NCBI GenBank assembly: GCA_028712095.1
Contig: JAQTQU010000011.1
Coordinates: forward strand, 1 to 33,851
Direction of reading: 5' to 3'
From: Candidatus Peribacteraceae bacterium
GTDB lineage: Bacteria > Patescibacteriota > Gracilibacteria > Peribacterales > Peribacteraceae
Length of the DNA stretch: 33,851 nucleotides
Shown: positions 1 to 8,289 of the stretch, piece by piece
Position numbering within the stretch: the first letter of the stretch is position 1
How the letters are laid out: each line of letters starts with the position of its first letter
Notes under the pieces: model-generated
What the model saw: only the letters and a program-made list of their open reading frames with translations
Databases searched by the model: none
What the model was told of the DNA's origin: nothing
Made by a program: the position numbers and the translations under genes

Positions 1-195
1 TGCACCTCCTGTGGTGCGGTCTTCTCTATCCCTTCCACGGTGAAGGAGGTGACGGTCGAAATCTGCAGGATGTGCCATCCGGTCTACACGGGCAAGAAGC
101 AGGGCGAGGCCCGCGGCGGACGCATCGAACGCTTCCGCAAGCGTATGGCGGCAGGGAAGGAAACGGTCAGCAAGGGCAAAGGGAAGAAAAAGTAA
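1..195 (+). CDS. rpmE: 50S ribosomal protein L31, C-terminal part (5' end outside window)
   Basis: The frame is open from base 1 to TAA at 193-195 and gives 64 residues. The visible protein has CTSCG near its start, then ICRMCHPVYTGK and a basic tail (RIERFRKRM). The CxxC plus CxxCHPxYTGK pattern is diagnostic for L31, and the four cysteines mark the zinc-binding form. L31 is a large-subunit ribosomal protein at the bridge between subunits. Only the first few residues should be missing, since L31 is usually 65-90 aa. The ORF track misses it because there is no start codon in the window. The lysine-rich end (KGKGKKK) is slightly longer than usual. hrcA follows 47 bases downstream from its own promoter. 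Confidence 0.93.
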   Translation, partial: CTSCGAVFSIPSTVKEVTVEICRMCHPVYTGKKQGEARGGRIERFRKRMAAGKETVSKGKGKKK

Positions 196-206
196 GCGCC
201 GGAGCG

Positions 207-233
207 CTGGCACTCGCATGCAGCGACTGCTAT
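207..233 (+). promoter_or_regulatory. CIRCE-like operator in front of hrcA
   Basis: The CIRCE consensus is TTAGCACTC-N9-GAGTGCTAA. Here CTGGCACTC is followed by exactly nine bases and then GACTGCTAT, matching 7 of 9 in each arm. It ends inside the -10 box of hrcA. HrcA is the known CIRCE-binding repressor, so this is a well-placed autoregulatory site. The imperfect match leaves some doubt. Confidence 0.66.
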
Positions 234-242
234 ACTTTCGTC
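207..242 (+). promoter_or_regulatory. hrcA promoter, probably leaderless
   Basis: TATACT lies at 231-236 and is followed by six bases (ttcgtc) and the ATG. CTGGCA, 18 bases upstream, can serve as a -35 element. Transcription normally starts 6-7 bases after the -10, so the mRNA would begin at or next to the start codon. No Shine-Dalgarno sequence is present. The same spacing recurs at other genes in the window. Confidence 0.62.
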
Positions 243-977
243 ATGGATGCACGGCAGGGAAAGCTCCTCGTGGCGATCATTGACCAGTTCATCGAAACGG
301 CGCTTCCGGTGGGGAGCAAACGGCTGCTCGAGGCTGGGGAGTTCTGCTGCTCGTCGGCGACGCTCAGGAGCGAGATGGCGCGGCTGGAGGATGAGGGTTT
401 TCTGCTGCAGCCGCACGTCTCGGCCGGTCGCATTCCCACGGCCCAGGGCTACCGCATGTACGTGCGCGACTACCTCGAGCCCTCGCGTCATGAAACCGCC
501 GTGCGCAAGCGCTTCGAGACGCTCAAGGAGCAGTACTTCAGGCGTAAGGATCAGGAGCGTGTCTACGAAGCCGTTTCACTGCTCTCACACATGGTGCCGA
601 ACGTCGTGTTCGCGAAGGTTCCCCACAAGGCGCAGGTGTACTACATGGGACTCAGCAACGTGCTCAGGCAGCCGGAATTTCAGGGCGATCCGCGCCTTGT
701 GAGCGGGGTGGCCGAGGTGCTCGAAGAGCATCTGAGTGCCGTGCTCGGACGCATCGATGTGGATGCGGAAATCCGCTACTACATCGGTGACGAACACCTG
801 CTTCCCCAGATTCCGAGTTGCAGCCTGATCGTGACGGAGTACGCCCTCCGCCCTTCGACTCCGCTCAGGGCAGGCGGCGAGAATGGCGTGATAGGCATCC
901 TCGGTCCCATGCGCATGGATTACTCGTACAACACCGTCGCTCTGGAGCTTGCGGCCGATCTTCTCCGTTCACACTAA
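243..977 (+). CDS. hrcA: Heat-inducible transcription repressor HrcA
   Basis: HrcA represses heat-shock chaperone genes by binding CIRCE operators. The 244-aa product carries the HrcA N-terminal winged-helix hallmark: SSATLRSEMARLEDEGFL, then QPHVSAGRIPT and GYRMYV. Near the C-terminus is the family motif GVIGILGPMRMDYS. The ORF track starts at 72 inside rpmE; I chose ATG 243 because homology starts just after it (MDARQGKLL) and TATACT lies six bases upstream. The protein is about 100 aa shorter than typical HrcA (about 340 aa), the middle dimerisation/insert region being reduced. A palindromic repeat (851-870) is read in frame just before the C-terminal motif. The CIRCE-like site at the promoter suggests autoregulation. 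The downstream ATPase gene starts eight bases after the stop. Confidence 0.92.
   Translation: MDARQGKLLVAIIDQFIETALPVGSKRLLEAGEFCCSSATLRSEMARLEDEGFLLQPHVSAGRIPTAQGYRMYVRDYLEPSRHETAVRKRFETLKEQYFRRKDQERVYEAVSLLSHMVPNVVFAKVPHKAQVYYMGLSNVLRQPEFQGDPRLVSGVAEVLEEHLSAVLGRIDVDAEIRYYIGDEHLLPQIPSCSLIVTEYALRPSTPLRAGGENGVIGILGPMRMDYSYNTVALELAADLLRSH
851..870. repeat. Palindromic repeat read in frame inside hrcA
   Basis: CCCTTCGACTCCGCTCAGGG is a 20-base unit whose ends (CCCT/AGGG) are complementary. It encodes PSTPLR in HrcA and sits between conserved segments. Versions of the same unit occur at 2091-2141, 4392-4427, 21107-21182 and 29968-29997. Confidence 0.75.
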
Positions 978-985
978 ACATTTTC

Positions 986-3736
986 ATGTCGACTGTCCTC
1001 CTCAAGATCCGGCCGGCTCTCGAAAATGAACGGGGGCCGTTGTACGTGGAGTCCATGATTGCCTCCTTGCATTCTTTTAAAGGTCGTTCTGCGCGCGTGG
1101 GACTGGAAATCGGCGTGGGCCTGGACCGCAAGATCGCACTCTTCGTCCGTGCGGACGAAGAGACGGTCGGGCTCATTGAAAGCCAGCTGTACGCGCAGTT
1201 CCCCGACATCGATATCGAGGAGCTGCAGGAGGATCCTTTTACCGCTTCGGGGGATGAGAGCGCGGTTTCGGCGGATCTCACACTCCATGCGCCCGAGATT
1301 TTCCCCATCAAGCGTCATCCCCAGTTCGACGACATGCTCGCGCGGGTGAACATCGACCCGATCGCGGGCATCACGTCTTCCCTTGCGCGCTATCCCTTTG
1401 CCGGGATGCGCGGGCACATCCAGATCGTGCTGTATCCGCTCGGCGGAAGCTTCCGCACACGGGCACTCTGTTTCCTGCCGCTGTTGCAGAAGGGTTTGCC
1501 ATCGCTTTCCCGCCGCTATGCGAATTTCTACACACGCATCGTTCTGGCCCGCGGGTGGCGCAGGCTTGCGTACTGGCCGCTTTCGATGCTGCTCGGGGGA
1601 TTCAGGGCTTCGCCGCTTCTGCGCAAAGTCCGGGCGTCCACGATCGATCTTGTGGAGCGGTCGCAGGAGGACGAGGAACGCGAGGGCGAGCGCATTGCCG
1701 GCCGCACGCATGACCGCGAAGACACGGTCTCGGGTGCCGTCGACAAGGTCAATCGTCTGCTCTTTACCTGCTCTATCCGCGTGAGCGTGATCGCACCGAA
1801 GAACAAATCCGCCGAGGCCGGACGCAAGGTGCGTGAGATTGTCGGGAGCTTCCGGCAGTTCTCGCTGCCGCACAGCAACGCATTCAGTTCGCTGCCCGAG
1901 CGCGTTTCTTCCGCAATTCCCTTCGGCTTTGCCGCCCGCCCGTTCGTCCTTTCCGTGGAGGAGGTGGCGACGATGTGGCACATGCCGACCCTGCTCGTGC
2001 AGACGCCCACGATCGACTGGGTGCTTTCGAAGAAGCTGGAACCGCCGGTGAATCTGCCGCTGCCCCTCCTTGAGGAAAAGGGAGCCTCTCACCCTTCGAC
2101 CAGTCTCCGCCAAGGCTACGCCCGGCAGGCAGGCTCAGGGTCAACTGCCGAGAAGTTGACGATCCTCGGCGAGGCCGTGTACCACGGTCAGCGCACCAAG
2201 TTCGGCATTCGGCCGGATGACCGCCGCCGGCATCTGTACACACTGGGAAAGACCGGCATGGGCAAATCCACACTTCTCGAAAACATGATTTACTCCGATA
2301 TCCAGGCGGGCAGGGGAGTGGCCTATCTTGATCCCCACGGCGATACCGCCGAGATCATTCCGTCATTCGTCCCCAAGCACCGGAGCAACGATGTCATCTT
2401 CTTCGATCCGGCCGACCGGGATTTTCCGCTTGCCTTCAACGTGCTCGACTGTCCCGATCCGAATCAGCGTCCGCTGGTGGCATCCGGACTCATGGGCGTC
2501 TTCACCAAGCTCTGGCCGGGGATGTTCAGCGGACGCATGGAGCACATCCTCCGCAATACGCTGCTCGCGCTGCTGGAGTATCAGGGATCCTCGATGCTCG
2601 GCATCATGCGGATGTTCGCCGATGACGTGTACCGCAGAAAGGTCGTCGCGAAGGTGACGGATCCCATGGTGAAGAGCTTCTGGGAGCAGGAGTACGCGAC
2701 GTGGAACGAGAAGTACCGCACCGAGGCGACGGCGGCGATTCAGAACAAGGTCGGCCAGCTGCTCTCGACCCCGCTCATCCGCAACATCGTCGGGCAGGTG
2801 AAGAACGGGCTCGACCTGCGGCATGCCATGGATACCGGCAAGATCATCATCGTGAACCTGAGCAAGGGACGGCTTGGGGAAGATACTTCCGCCTTCCTCG
2901 GCTCGATGCTCGTCACCAAGTTCCAGATCGACGCCATGAGTCGTGCGGATATCCCCGAATCCGAGCGCAGGGATTTCTATCTCTACGTGGACGAATTCCA
3001 GAATTTCGCCACCGAGTCCTTCGCCTCTATCCTCTCCGAGGCACGCAAGTACCGCCTGAACCTGACCATGGCCAACCAGTACGTGGCGCAGCTGCTCATC
3101 GGCGAGGGCAAGACGACGCTCAAGGACGCGGTCTTCGGCAACGTCGGTTCGATTGTCTGCTTTCAGGTGGGGTCGGATGATGCGGAGGATCTGAGTCTGC
3201 AGTTTGAGGAACTGGCCATGCCCAAGGATATCCTGAGTCTGCCCAAGTACCACGCCTACGTCCGGCTCATGATTGACGGCATGCCCTCAAAGCCTTTCTC
3301 CGTCACTACGCTCCCGCGGCCGACAGGCGATCATGATCCGCGGCGGATCGAAATGCTGCGCAAGCTCTCACGCGAGCGCTATACCGAAAAACGTGCCATC
3401 GTCGAAGAGAAGATCACCAAGTGGGCGGCCAGCTCGTTCGAAGCCGCTTCCAACGCCAAGGCGGACGAGAAGGCCAAAGAGAAAGAAGAGGAGGAGGTGA
3501 AGAAGGCGAAGAAGAAAGGCATGAGTCTGAAGGACTACCGTGCATGGCGTGACCGCGAAATGTGGACCAATGAATTCAATTCACTTCGCAAGAAGCAGAT
3601 TCTTGGCGAGGTTTTCACGCCCGACGAGGAGAAGCTGCACAAGGATCTCGAGAAGAAGCTGGAGATGAGCGGGGGAGTGCCCGTCTTGAGCAAGGCCCTG
3701 CAGGAACTCAAGGAGCGCAAGCAGAAACCTGTCTGA
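986..3736 (+). CDS. TraD/TraG-like type IV secretion-family ATPase
   Basis: A 916-aa P-loop ATPase of the VirD4/TraD/HerA group, which couples ATP hydrolysis to DNA or protein transfer. Walker A is GKTGMGKST at about residues 421-429; Walker B is FYLYVDEFQNF at about 664-674. Between them are AYLDPHGD, FDPADRD and IIVNLSKGRLG, and afterwards MANQYVAQL, all usual in this group. The N-terminal 400 residues are weakly conserved and may hold a short hydrophobic stretch near residues 240-255. The C-terminus is a charged, probably coiled-coil segment (KEKEEEEVKKAKKKG). The ORF track begins at 818 inside hrcA; ATG 986 is the natural start, eight bases after hrcA. The gene is probably co-transcribed with hrcA and ends at a terminator. 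No other conjugation gene is nearby. Exact substrate unknown. Confidence 0.85.
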   Translation: MSTVLLKIRPALENERGPLYVESMIASLHSFKGRSARVGLEIGVGLDRKIALFVRADEETVGLIESQLYAQFPDIDIEELQEDPFTASGDESAVSADLTLHAPEIFPIKRHPQFDDMLARVNIDPIAGITSSLARYPFAGMRGHIQIVLYPLGGSFRTRALCFLPLLQKGLPSLSRRYANFYTRIVLARGWRRLAYWPLSMLLGGFRASPLLRKVRASTIDLVERSQEDEEREGERIAGRTHDREDTVSGAVDKVNRLLFTCSIRVSVIAPKNKSAEAGRKVREIVGSFRQFSLPHSNAFSSLPERVSSAIPFGFAARPFVLSVEEVATMWHMPTLLVQTPTIDWVLSKKLEPPVNLPLPLLEEKGASHPSTSLRQGYARQAGSGSTAEKLTILGEAVYHGQRTKFGIRPDDRRRHLYTLGKTGMGKSTLLENMIYSDIQAGRGVAYLDPHGDTAEIIPSFVPKHRSNDVIFFDPADRDFPLAFNVLDCPDPNQRPLVASGLMGVFTKLWPGMFSGRMEHILRNTLLALLEYQGSSMLGIMRMFADDVYRRKVVAKVTDPMVKSFWEQEYATWNEKYRTEATAAIQNKVGQLLSTPLIRNIVGQVKNGLDLRHAMDTGKIIIVNLSKGRLGEDTSAFLGSMLVTKFQIDAMSRADIPESERRDFYLYVDEFQNFATESFASILSEARKYRLNLTMANQYVAQLLIGEGKTTLKDAVFGNVGSIVCFQVGSDDAEDLSLQFEELAMPKDILSLPKYHAYVRLMIDGMPSKPFSVTTLPRPTGDHDPRRIEMLRKLSRERYTEKRAIVEEKITKWAASSFEAASNAKADEKAKEKEEEEVKKAKKKGMSLKDYRAWRDREMWTNEFNSLRKKQILGEVFTPDEEKLHKDLEKKLEMSGGVPVLSKALQELKERKQKPV
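2091..2141. repeat. Composite palindromic repeat inside the TraD-like gene
   Basis: ACCCTTCGAC and CTCAGGGT form the two ends, and a second unit, CAAGGCTACGCCCGGCAGGC, is nested between them. It is translated in frame as a stretch rich in S, G, Q and R just before the ATPase core, and so appears as a linker insertion. A relative of the inner unit occurs at 14594-14680. Confidence 0.7.
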
Positions 3737-3755
3737 TGAAGTCGTTGCCTGCTGC

Positions 3756-3787
3756 AAAAAAAGACCGGAACTTTGTCCGGCCTTTTT
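3756..3787 (+). terminator. Rho-independent terminator after the TraD-like gene
   Basis: AAAAAGACCGGA, a short loop, then TCCGGCCTTTTT form a GC stem with flanking A/T runs that extend it. It begins 20 bases after the stop at 3736. The A-run on the left means it could also act on minus-strand transcripts. Confidence 0.8.
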
Positions 3788-3984
3788 GTGTGGGTGTCTT
3801 CCCCTTCGGCCATCGGGAGCAAAGTGTTGCGCCGCGGGCCAAAAAAGGGGAGAAAGGCGAAGGAAGGAAACCTTCATCCTTCTGCCGTGCTGTGGTCCTT
3901 GTTTCTCCCTCGGGCTCCGAAGCGGAGCGCGAAGGAGCCTCGTGACCGGCCGAGGTCCCCGGACCAGGATCTTTAGACCTCGCA

Positions 3985-4010
3985 TCCTCCTTCGCCGAGG
4001 CTACGGAGGA
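3985..4010. repeat. Palindromic repeat unit (CTTCGCCGAGGCTACGGAGG type)
   Basis: TCCTCCTTCGCC and GGCTACGGAGGA form an imperfect hairpin. Fragments with the same words (CTTCG, GGCTACG) recur at 2111-2120, 14618-14660 and, reverse-complemented, 23290-23312. Confidence 0.6.
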
Positions 4011-4391
4011 CTTGATTGCGGAGGGATCCATGGGGAGTAGAGGGGGGTGCCCAGCCCATTCTTCCTTCGGCGAGAGAACATTATGTTTCTCACTGCGATG
4101 ACTTGCGTCACCGAATGAATGGGCTGGGACATTGCACAGCAGAGAGGATGGTAGTCACCCCTCGACTCTCGGGGTCTTCGATCCCTCGCGTTCGCTCAGG
4201 ATCTCGACGGTGCCTCTGTCCGGGACGAGTCCGCGGGAGAAGCAGTCTGGTCACCATGAGTGCATGAGGACGGCCCAATTCCCATCGATTCCTAGTTGAG
4301 GAAGGGGTGAATGGGTGGGGCGTGCCAGCACTCCTGGAGTGACCACCATTCTCTCTGCTTATTCTTCTGTGGTGTGAAAGATCTTGTAGCT

Positions 4392-4427
4392 TTCACCCTG
4401 AGCGAACGAAGTGAGTCGAAGGGTGAA
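4392..4427. repeat. Palindromic repeat (TTCACCCT ... AGGGTGAA)
   Basis: Eight-base perfect arms enclose gagcgaacgaagtgagtcga. The sequence contains the CCCTGAGCGAA...GTCGAAGGG words shared with the unit inside hrcA and the units after the Cys-rich genes. Confidence 0.7.
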
Positions 4428-4758
4428 GGGGCGGTGCTTCCGCGTCCCCGCCAGTTTCGGCTGACGGGGAGCGGACGCTGTGTGTATGGATGTGTGAGAA
4501 GGGACGAGGCCGCAGGCCACGTCGCACATGTGCGACAGTGGCAGGCCTTGATTTGCCGTCGAAGCAAATCCGAGCATTGTATCGCGCAATGTTCCGATCG
4601 CAAACTCTTCCTCTGGTCTGAGCAGACAATTCATTGCATCGATCACATTTATTGATCATGCTCGGATGTTACAATTTGCGCTTCGCAAAGCCATTTAATA
4701 CATTCGGAAGACATGTTAAATACGCTTCACTTTCCTCGGGACAACTTTACAGGACATT

Positions 4759-6144
4759 TCAGGCGGTTTCCGGGGACCGGAGCTCAATATGATGATCGGC
4801 AAACCGCTTGAGCATCTCCTGTGTGATCTGCGTCATGACGACGCGGCGACGGCCGATCGGTGCCGGAAAGCAAAGGCGGAACTCGATCTCTCCGGCGGGC
4901 GTGACCTCGACATAGGCGCGTGGTGCGGGGGAGATCTGGGTGAAGTAGTACCCGCGCATGCGACGGTCCATCTGCCGCTGCGCCTGCAGGGCGAAATCAC
5001 CCGTCTCTTTCTGCAGGATGTCTTCGAGGATATTTTTTGCCTGTTCATACTGACCGGTATTGCTGAGGCGGATAGGCATTTCAACGTTCTCAAAGTCGGA
5101 TGTGGAGTGAAAATTCACCAAGGGGTCAGTCAGCATCTTCTGATTTGGAATGCGCACGAGTTTGCCCACGTGCCCCATAAGCTCCGCGTTCATCGTTCGT
5201 GACACGATGAGTGTGGTGTAGAGCATGCCAATGTCGATCACATCCCCCACAGTGTCACCGATGGCCACGCGCTGCCCGATGGAAATGGCATTCCGCAGCC
5301 CGAACCATCCTACCATTCCCTTGATGGGATCCTGCATGACAATGATGAGTGCGGCACCGACGAGGGCAAAGATAGTGACGATATCAGGAAACTCCGAGAA
5401 TACACGCTGGATAAACCAGAATGCGAGTGTGACGTAGACGATGAAGGAGAAGATTTTCGTCAAAGTGTACCGTACGCGCCGGTGACGGATATGGTGTAGG
5501 AGCAGGTTCCGCACCAGCCGTTCGGCCCAGAACACACCGAAGAATATCGCCAGGTATGTGAGAATATTGAAGAGCACGCCAAGATCCCGCACCTGTTGTT
5601 CCGATTGCAATTCATTCAGACGCTCCTGCTGCGTGTTCTGCATGGCCTGCAGCGCTGCGAGCTGCTCCCCCAGTACCGCTTTTCTTGCCAGCAGTTCGGG
5701 GTAGCTCTTCGTCTGCATGATCAGACCGGGGGGCGGAGAGCCGGTGCCGGTTTTTTCCCGCTGCACGTAATACGCCTCCTCTTTTTCGAGCAGCGCCAGG
5801 TCCGCCTTGGTGGCGTCGATGCGCTGGCTCAAGAGCGAGACGATGGAGCGTTGCTGATCCAACACACGGACGAGATCCGTCGTTTCAGGAGTACTGCCCG
5901 CCGTCTGAATCGTCTTGGTCAGCCCCTGCTCGATCTCTTTACGGATGGCCGCCCGTTCAGTATCGATACCCTGCTGGATTTCTGTCTGGGCCTGCGTTGT
6001 TTTTGCTTTGAGCAGGCTGTCGAAGCGCCACTGCAAACGCGGTACGTCTTTCTGCACATCATTTTGCTGGGCAGCAGCTGGCAGGGCGGCCAGCAGGCAG
6101 AAGAGGAAGACAAACGGCCGCAGGCGGAAACCGGATCGGGACAT
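4759..6144 (-). CDS. MscS-family mechanosensitive channel-like protein with periplasmic coiled coil
   Basis: A 461-aa membrane protein. A signal-like segment at the N-terminus (FVFLFCLLAALPAAAQQ) is followed by about 170 charged, helical, Gln/Glu-rich residues, probably a periplasmic coiled coil. Hydrophobic helices follow (ILTYLAIFFGVFWAERL; FIVYVTLAFWFIQRVF; IVTIFALVGAALIIVMQD) and then a segment typical of the MscS pore exit and beta domain (GMVGWFGLRNAISIGQRV, IGDTVGDVIDIGMLYT). MscS channels release solutes on membrane tension; gating and ion choice cannot be read here. The ORF track extends to 6354 into glyA; I chose the ATG at 6144 because the signal segment follows it and TACAGT lies eight bases upstream on this strand. 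It stands alone, downstream of glyA on the same strand. Confidence 0.8.
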   Translation of the reverse strand: MSRSGFRLRPFVFLFCLLAALPAAAQQNDVQKDVPRLQWRFDSLLKAKTTQAQTEIQQGIDTERAAIRKEIEQGLTKTIQTAGSTPETTDLVRVLDQQRSIVSLLSQRIDATKADLALLEKEEAYYVQREKTGTGSPPPGLIMQTKSYPELLARKAVLGEQLAALQAMQNTQQERLNELQSEQQVRDLGVLFNILTYLAIFFGVFWAERLVRNLLLHHIRHRRVRYTLTKIFSFIVYVTLAFWFIQRVFSEFPDIVTIFALVGAALIIVMQDPIKGMVGWFGLRNAISIGQRVAIGDTVGDVIDIGMLYTTLIVSRTMNAELMGHVGKLVRIPNQKMLTDPLVNFHSTSDFENVEMPIRLSNTGQYEQAKNILEDILQKETGDFALQAQRQMDRRMRGYYFTQISPAPRAYVEVTPAGEIEFRLCFPAPIGRRRVVMTQITQEMLKRFADHHIELRSPETA

Positions 6145-6208
6145 GCGGGAGCACTGTAGCACAGCAGAGACGTTCAAGAGAGGAACGCACTCTTTTTCCT
6201 GCAACCGG

Positions 6209-7531
6209 CTATGACCGTGACATCGCCACCTGCTTTCCGGTTTGTGCCGCAACCGGCAGATCATCGGCCCAGTTGTGCGGATCCATGCCCGGGCAGGCGA
6301 AGCTCCTGCAGAATTCCGCGATCTCGCCGGCGGTACGGTCCAGAACGGCTTCATCCTGCGCGTGCGTCAGCACCTCATTGATCCAGTCGCCGATCTTGCG
6401 CATTTCGGCCTCCTTCATGCCGCGCGAGGTGACGGACGGGGTGCCGATGCGCACGCCCGAGGGATTCATGGGTGTCTGGGTATCGAAAGGCACGAGGTTG
6501 CAGTTCGCCACGATGCCGGCGCGATCGAGTGCGCGCGAAGCGTCGCGTCCCAGGATTCCCTTGCTCGTGAAGGTCTCGAAGAGAATCAGGTGATTGTCGG
6601 TCCCGCCGCTGATCAGCCGGAAGTTGTGCTTGAGCAGCTGGTCGGCAAGTGCTTTGGCGTTCTTGACGATCTGTGCGGCATACTCCTTAAAGGCCGGCTG
6701 ACTTGCTTCCTTGAACGCCACCGCGATTGCGGCCGTCGTCTGGTTATGGGGCCCGCCCTGCAGACCCGGCATGATGGCCTTGTCGACGGCCTGTGCGTAC
6801 TGTGCCTTGCACAACATCATTGCGCCGCGCGGTCCGCGCAAGGATTTGTGTGAAGTGGTAATACCGGTGTCGGCCATCGGGAAGGGACTGGGATGGGCTC
6901 CGCCGAGGATCAGCCCCGTGATGTGCGAGATATCGGCGTGAAAGATCGCGCCCACGTCATCACAAATTTCCCTGAACCTGTTCCACTCGATGATGCGGGG
7001 GTAGGCCGTGAAGCCGGCGACGATAAGCTTGGGTTTCACCTCCTTCGCCTGCTTCCAGATCTGATCGTAGTTGAGCCGCTCGGTCCTGGGATCGAGCTCG
7101 TAGGGAGCGGAGTGGTACAGCCTGCCCGAAAAGTTCACCTTCCACCCGTGCGTCAGGTGACCGCCCTGCGGAAGGGCAAGACCCATGATCGTGTCGCCCG
7201 GCTGCAGGACAGCCGTATACACGGCCATGTTCGCGGGGCTTCCCGAGTACGGCTGTACGTTGGCGTGATCCACCCCGAATGCGGCTTTTGCCCGCTCGAT
7301 TGCGAGCGTCTCGATCTGGTCCGTGATCTGCTGTCCCTCGTAGTACCGTTTGCCGGGATACCCTTCGGAGTAGATATTGGTGAGCACGCTCCCCGATGCC
7401 TCGAGTACCGCAGAAGATGCGTAGTTCTCGGACGGGATGAGGCGGATCTTCGACCACTGGCGCCGCTCTTCGGCGATGATGAGGTCGCGCATCTTCGGAT
7501 CTGTCTTCTTGAGTGCGGGGAGGTACGTCAT
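6209..7531 (-). CDS. glyA: Serine hydroxymethyltransferase
   Basis: A PLP enzyme that converts serine and tetrahydrofolate to glycine and 5,10-methylene-THF. The 440-aa product is full length. Signature segments include RLIPSENYASS, EGYPGKRYYEG, NVQPYSGSPANMAVY, ADISHITGLI and the PLP-lysine motif TTSHKSLRGPRG with Lys near residue 229. It lies 81 bases downstream of the 5-formyl-THF cyclo-ligase gene on the same strand, a folate one-carbon pairing. No Shine-Dalgarno is seen; TACGCT about 32 bases upstream of the start on this strand is a possible -10. Confidence 0.97.
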   Translation of the reverse strand: MTYLPALKKTDPKMRDLIIAEERRQWSKIRLIPSENYASSAVLEASGSVLTNIYSEGYPGKRYYEGQQITDQIETLAIERAKAAFGVDHANVQPYSGSPANMAVYTAVLQPGDTIMGLALPQGGHLTHGWKVNFSGRLYHSAPYELDPRTERLNYDQIWKQAKEVKPKLIVAGFTAYPRIIEWNRFREICDDVGAIFHADISHITGLILGGAHPSPFPMADTGITTSHKSLRGPRGAMMLCKAQYAQAVDKAIMPGLQGGPHNQTTAAIAVAFKEASQPAFKEYAAQIVKNAKALADQLLKHNFRLISGGTDNHLILFETFTSKGILGRDASRALDRAGIVANCNLVPFDTQTPMNPSGVRIGTPSVTSRGMKEAEMRKIGDWINEVLTHAQDEAVLDRTAGEIAEFCRSFACPGMDPHNWADDLPVAAQTGKQVAMSRS

Positions 7532-7612
7532 CGGTGGAGAGGGGAAGGAGTGAGGGCATCTTCAGCGTACCACGCGCCTGCTCCGAGAAAAGACCGATGA
7601 ACACAAAGGTTG

Positions 7613-8194
7613 TTATTTCCGTTGCGACGCAAACCCCCGTCCTGTGATCATTCCGTCGAGAACAACGTCATGCTCCTCCATCGGCACCTCACTGACGAGC
7701 TGACAGTCGAAGGCGACGCCGTAGTAGAGCGATTGGCCGTTCTCTTTGCGGTGCGCGTTCATCCACCGGTCGTACCCTCCGTTCCCACGACCGAGACGCC
7801 CGCCTGTCCGGTCGAAGGCGCGGCCGGGGATGAGCGCGATGACGGGAGCGTGCACATCCAGTGCCTCCGCGTCGCCCGGAGGCTCGGGAATGCCGAATGT
7901 GCTTGTTTGCAGTTGTGCAAGATCGCGCGTGCGGCGCATGACGAGCATGTGTCCGTCGAAGGCGGGCAGGAAGAGCGGTTGGTCCCGCGTGATGATTGCC
8001 GAGAGGAGCGGGCGGATATCGGGTTCCGTCTGGAGCGGGAAGAACGCGCACACCGCCCTGTCCTGCGGCAGAACGCCGAACAACTGTCGCACGATGGAGC
8101 GGCTCTCGGCTGCCCGCGCCTGTTCATTCATGTGCCGGATGCGTTCGAGGATGGCCTGACGCAGTTCCTGTTTCTGTTCGGAGAGATGGGGCAT
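7613..8194 (-). CDS. 5-formyltetrahydrofolate cyclo-ligase
   Basis: This enzyme uses ATP to convert 5-formyl-THF to 5,10-methenyl-THF, recycling folate stored or formed as an SHMT by-product. The motif PGRAFDRTGGRLGRGNGGYD matches the family hallmark PGxAFDxxGxRLGxGxGxYDR; CAFFPLQTEPDI near the N-terminus also fits. I use the ATG at 8194 (193 aa, starting MPHLSEQKQ). The track start at 8245 adds a low-complexity Ser/Phe leader encoded by a purine-rich quasi-repeat tract. It is probably transcribed towards glyA; the two products act on linked folate intermediates. Confidence 0.9.
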   Translation of the reverse strand: MPHLSEQKQELRQAILERIRHMNEQARAAESRSIVRQLFGVLPQDRAVCAFFPLQTEPDIRPLLSAIITRDQPLFLPAFDGHMLVMRRTRDLAQLQTSTFGIPEPPGDAEALDVHAPVIALIPGRAFDRTGGRLGRGNGGYDRWMNAHRKENGQSLYYGVAFDCQLVSEVPMEEHDVVLDGMITGRGFASQRK

Positions 8195-8289
8195 GGGAAA
8201 GGAAATAGAGGAAGCAGAGGATGCAAAGGAAATAAAGGATGACATCCTGAAGGATACCTTTCAATGTTGCGCAATTCCCCTCTTTCTTT

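Larger units (their letters stand above)
3788..4758. other. Repeat-rich interval of about 970 bases without a convincing gene
   Basis: The ORFs here (67-114 aa, several frames and both strands) overlap each other, are rich in Arg/Ser and resemble no family I know. I therefore treat them as chance. The interval holds several palindromic elements: GGCTCC...GGAGCC near 3912-3938, the unit at 3985-4010, the unit at 4392-4427, and related fragments such as the CGTTCGCTCAGGATC stretch near 4192. The last 100 bases are more AT-rich. I saw no tRNA or obvious RNA gene, although a structured RNA cannot be excluded by eye. Confidence 0.55.

Noticed and set aside
974-2113. 379-aa minus-strand ORF opposite the TraD-like gene
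   Set aside because: It is a shadow: the plus-strand frame has clear family motifs, and this one has the Arg/His-rich composition of antisense reading in GC-rich DNA.
2363-3253. 296-aa minus-strand ORF opposite the ATPase core
   Set aside because: It overlaps Walker A/B coding sequence and has no motif; antisense shadow.
986-3736. A conjugative element or plasmid around the TraD-like ATPase
   Set aside because: No relaxase, VirB components, integrase or attachment site is visible; the neighbours are rpmE and hrcA, and such ATPases occur alone in CPR genomes.
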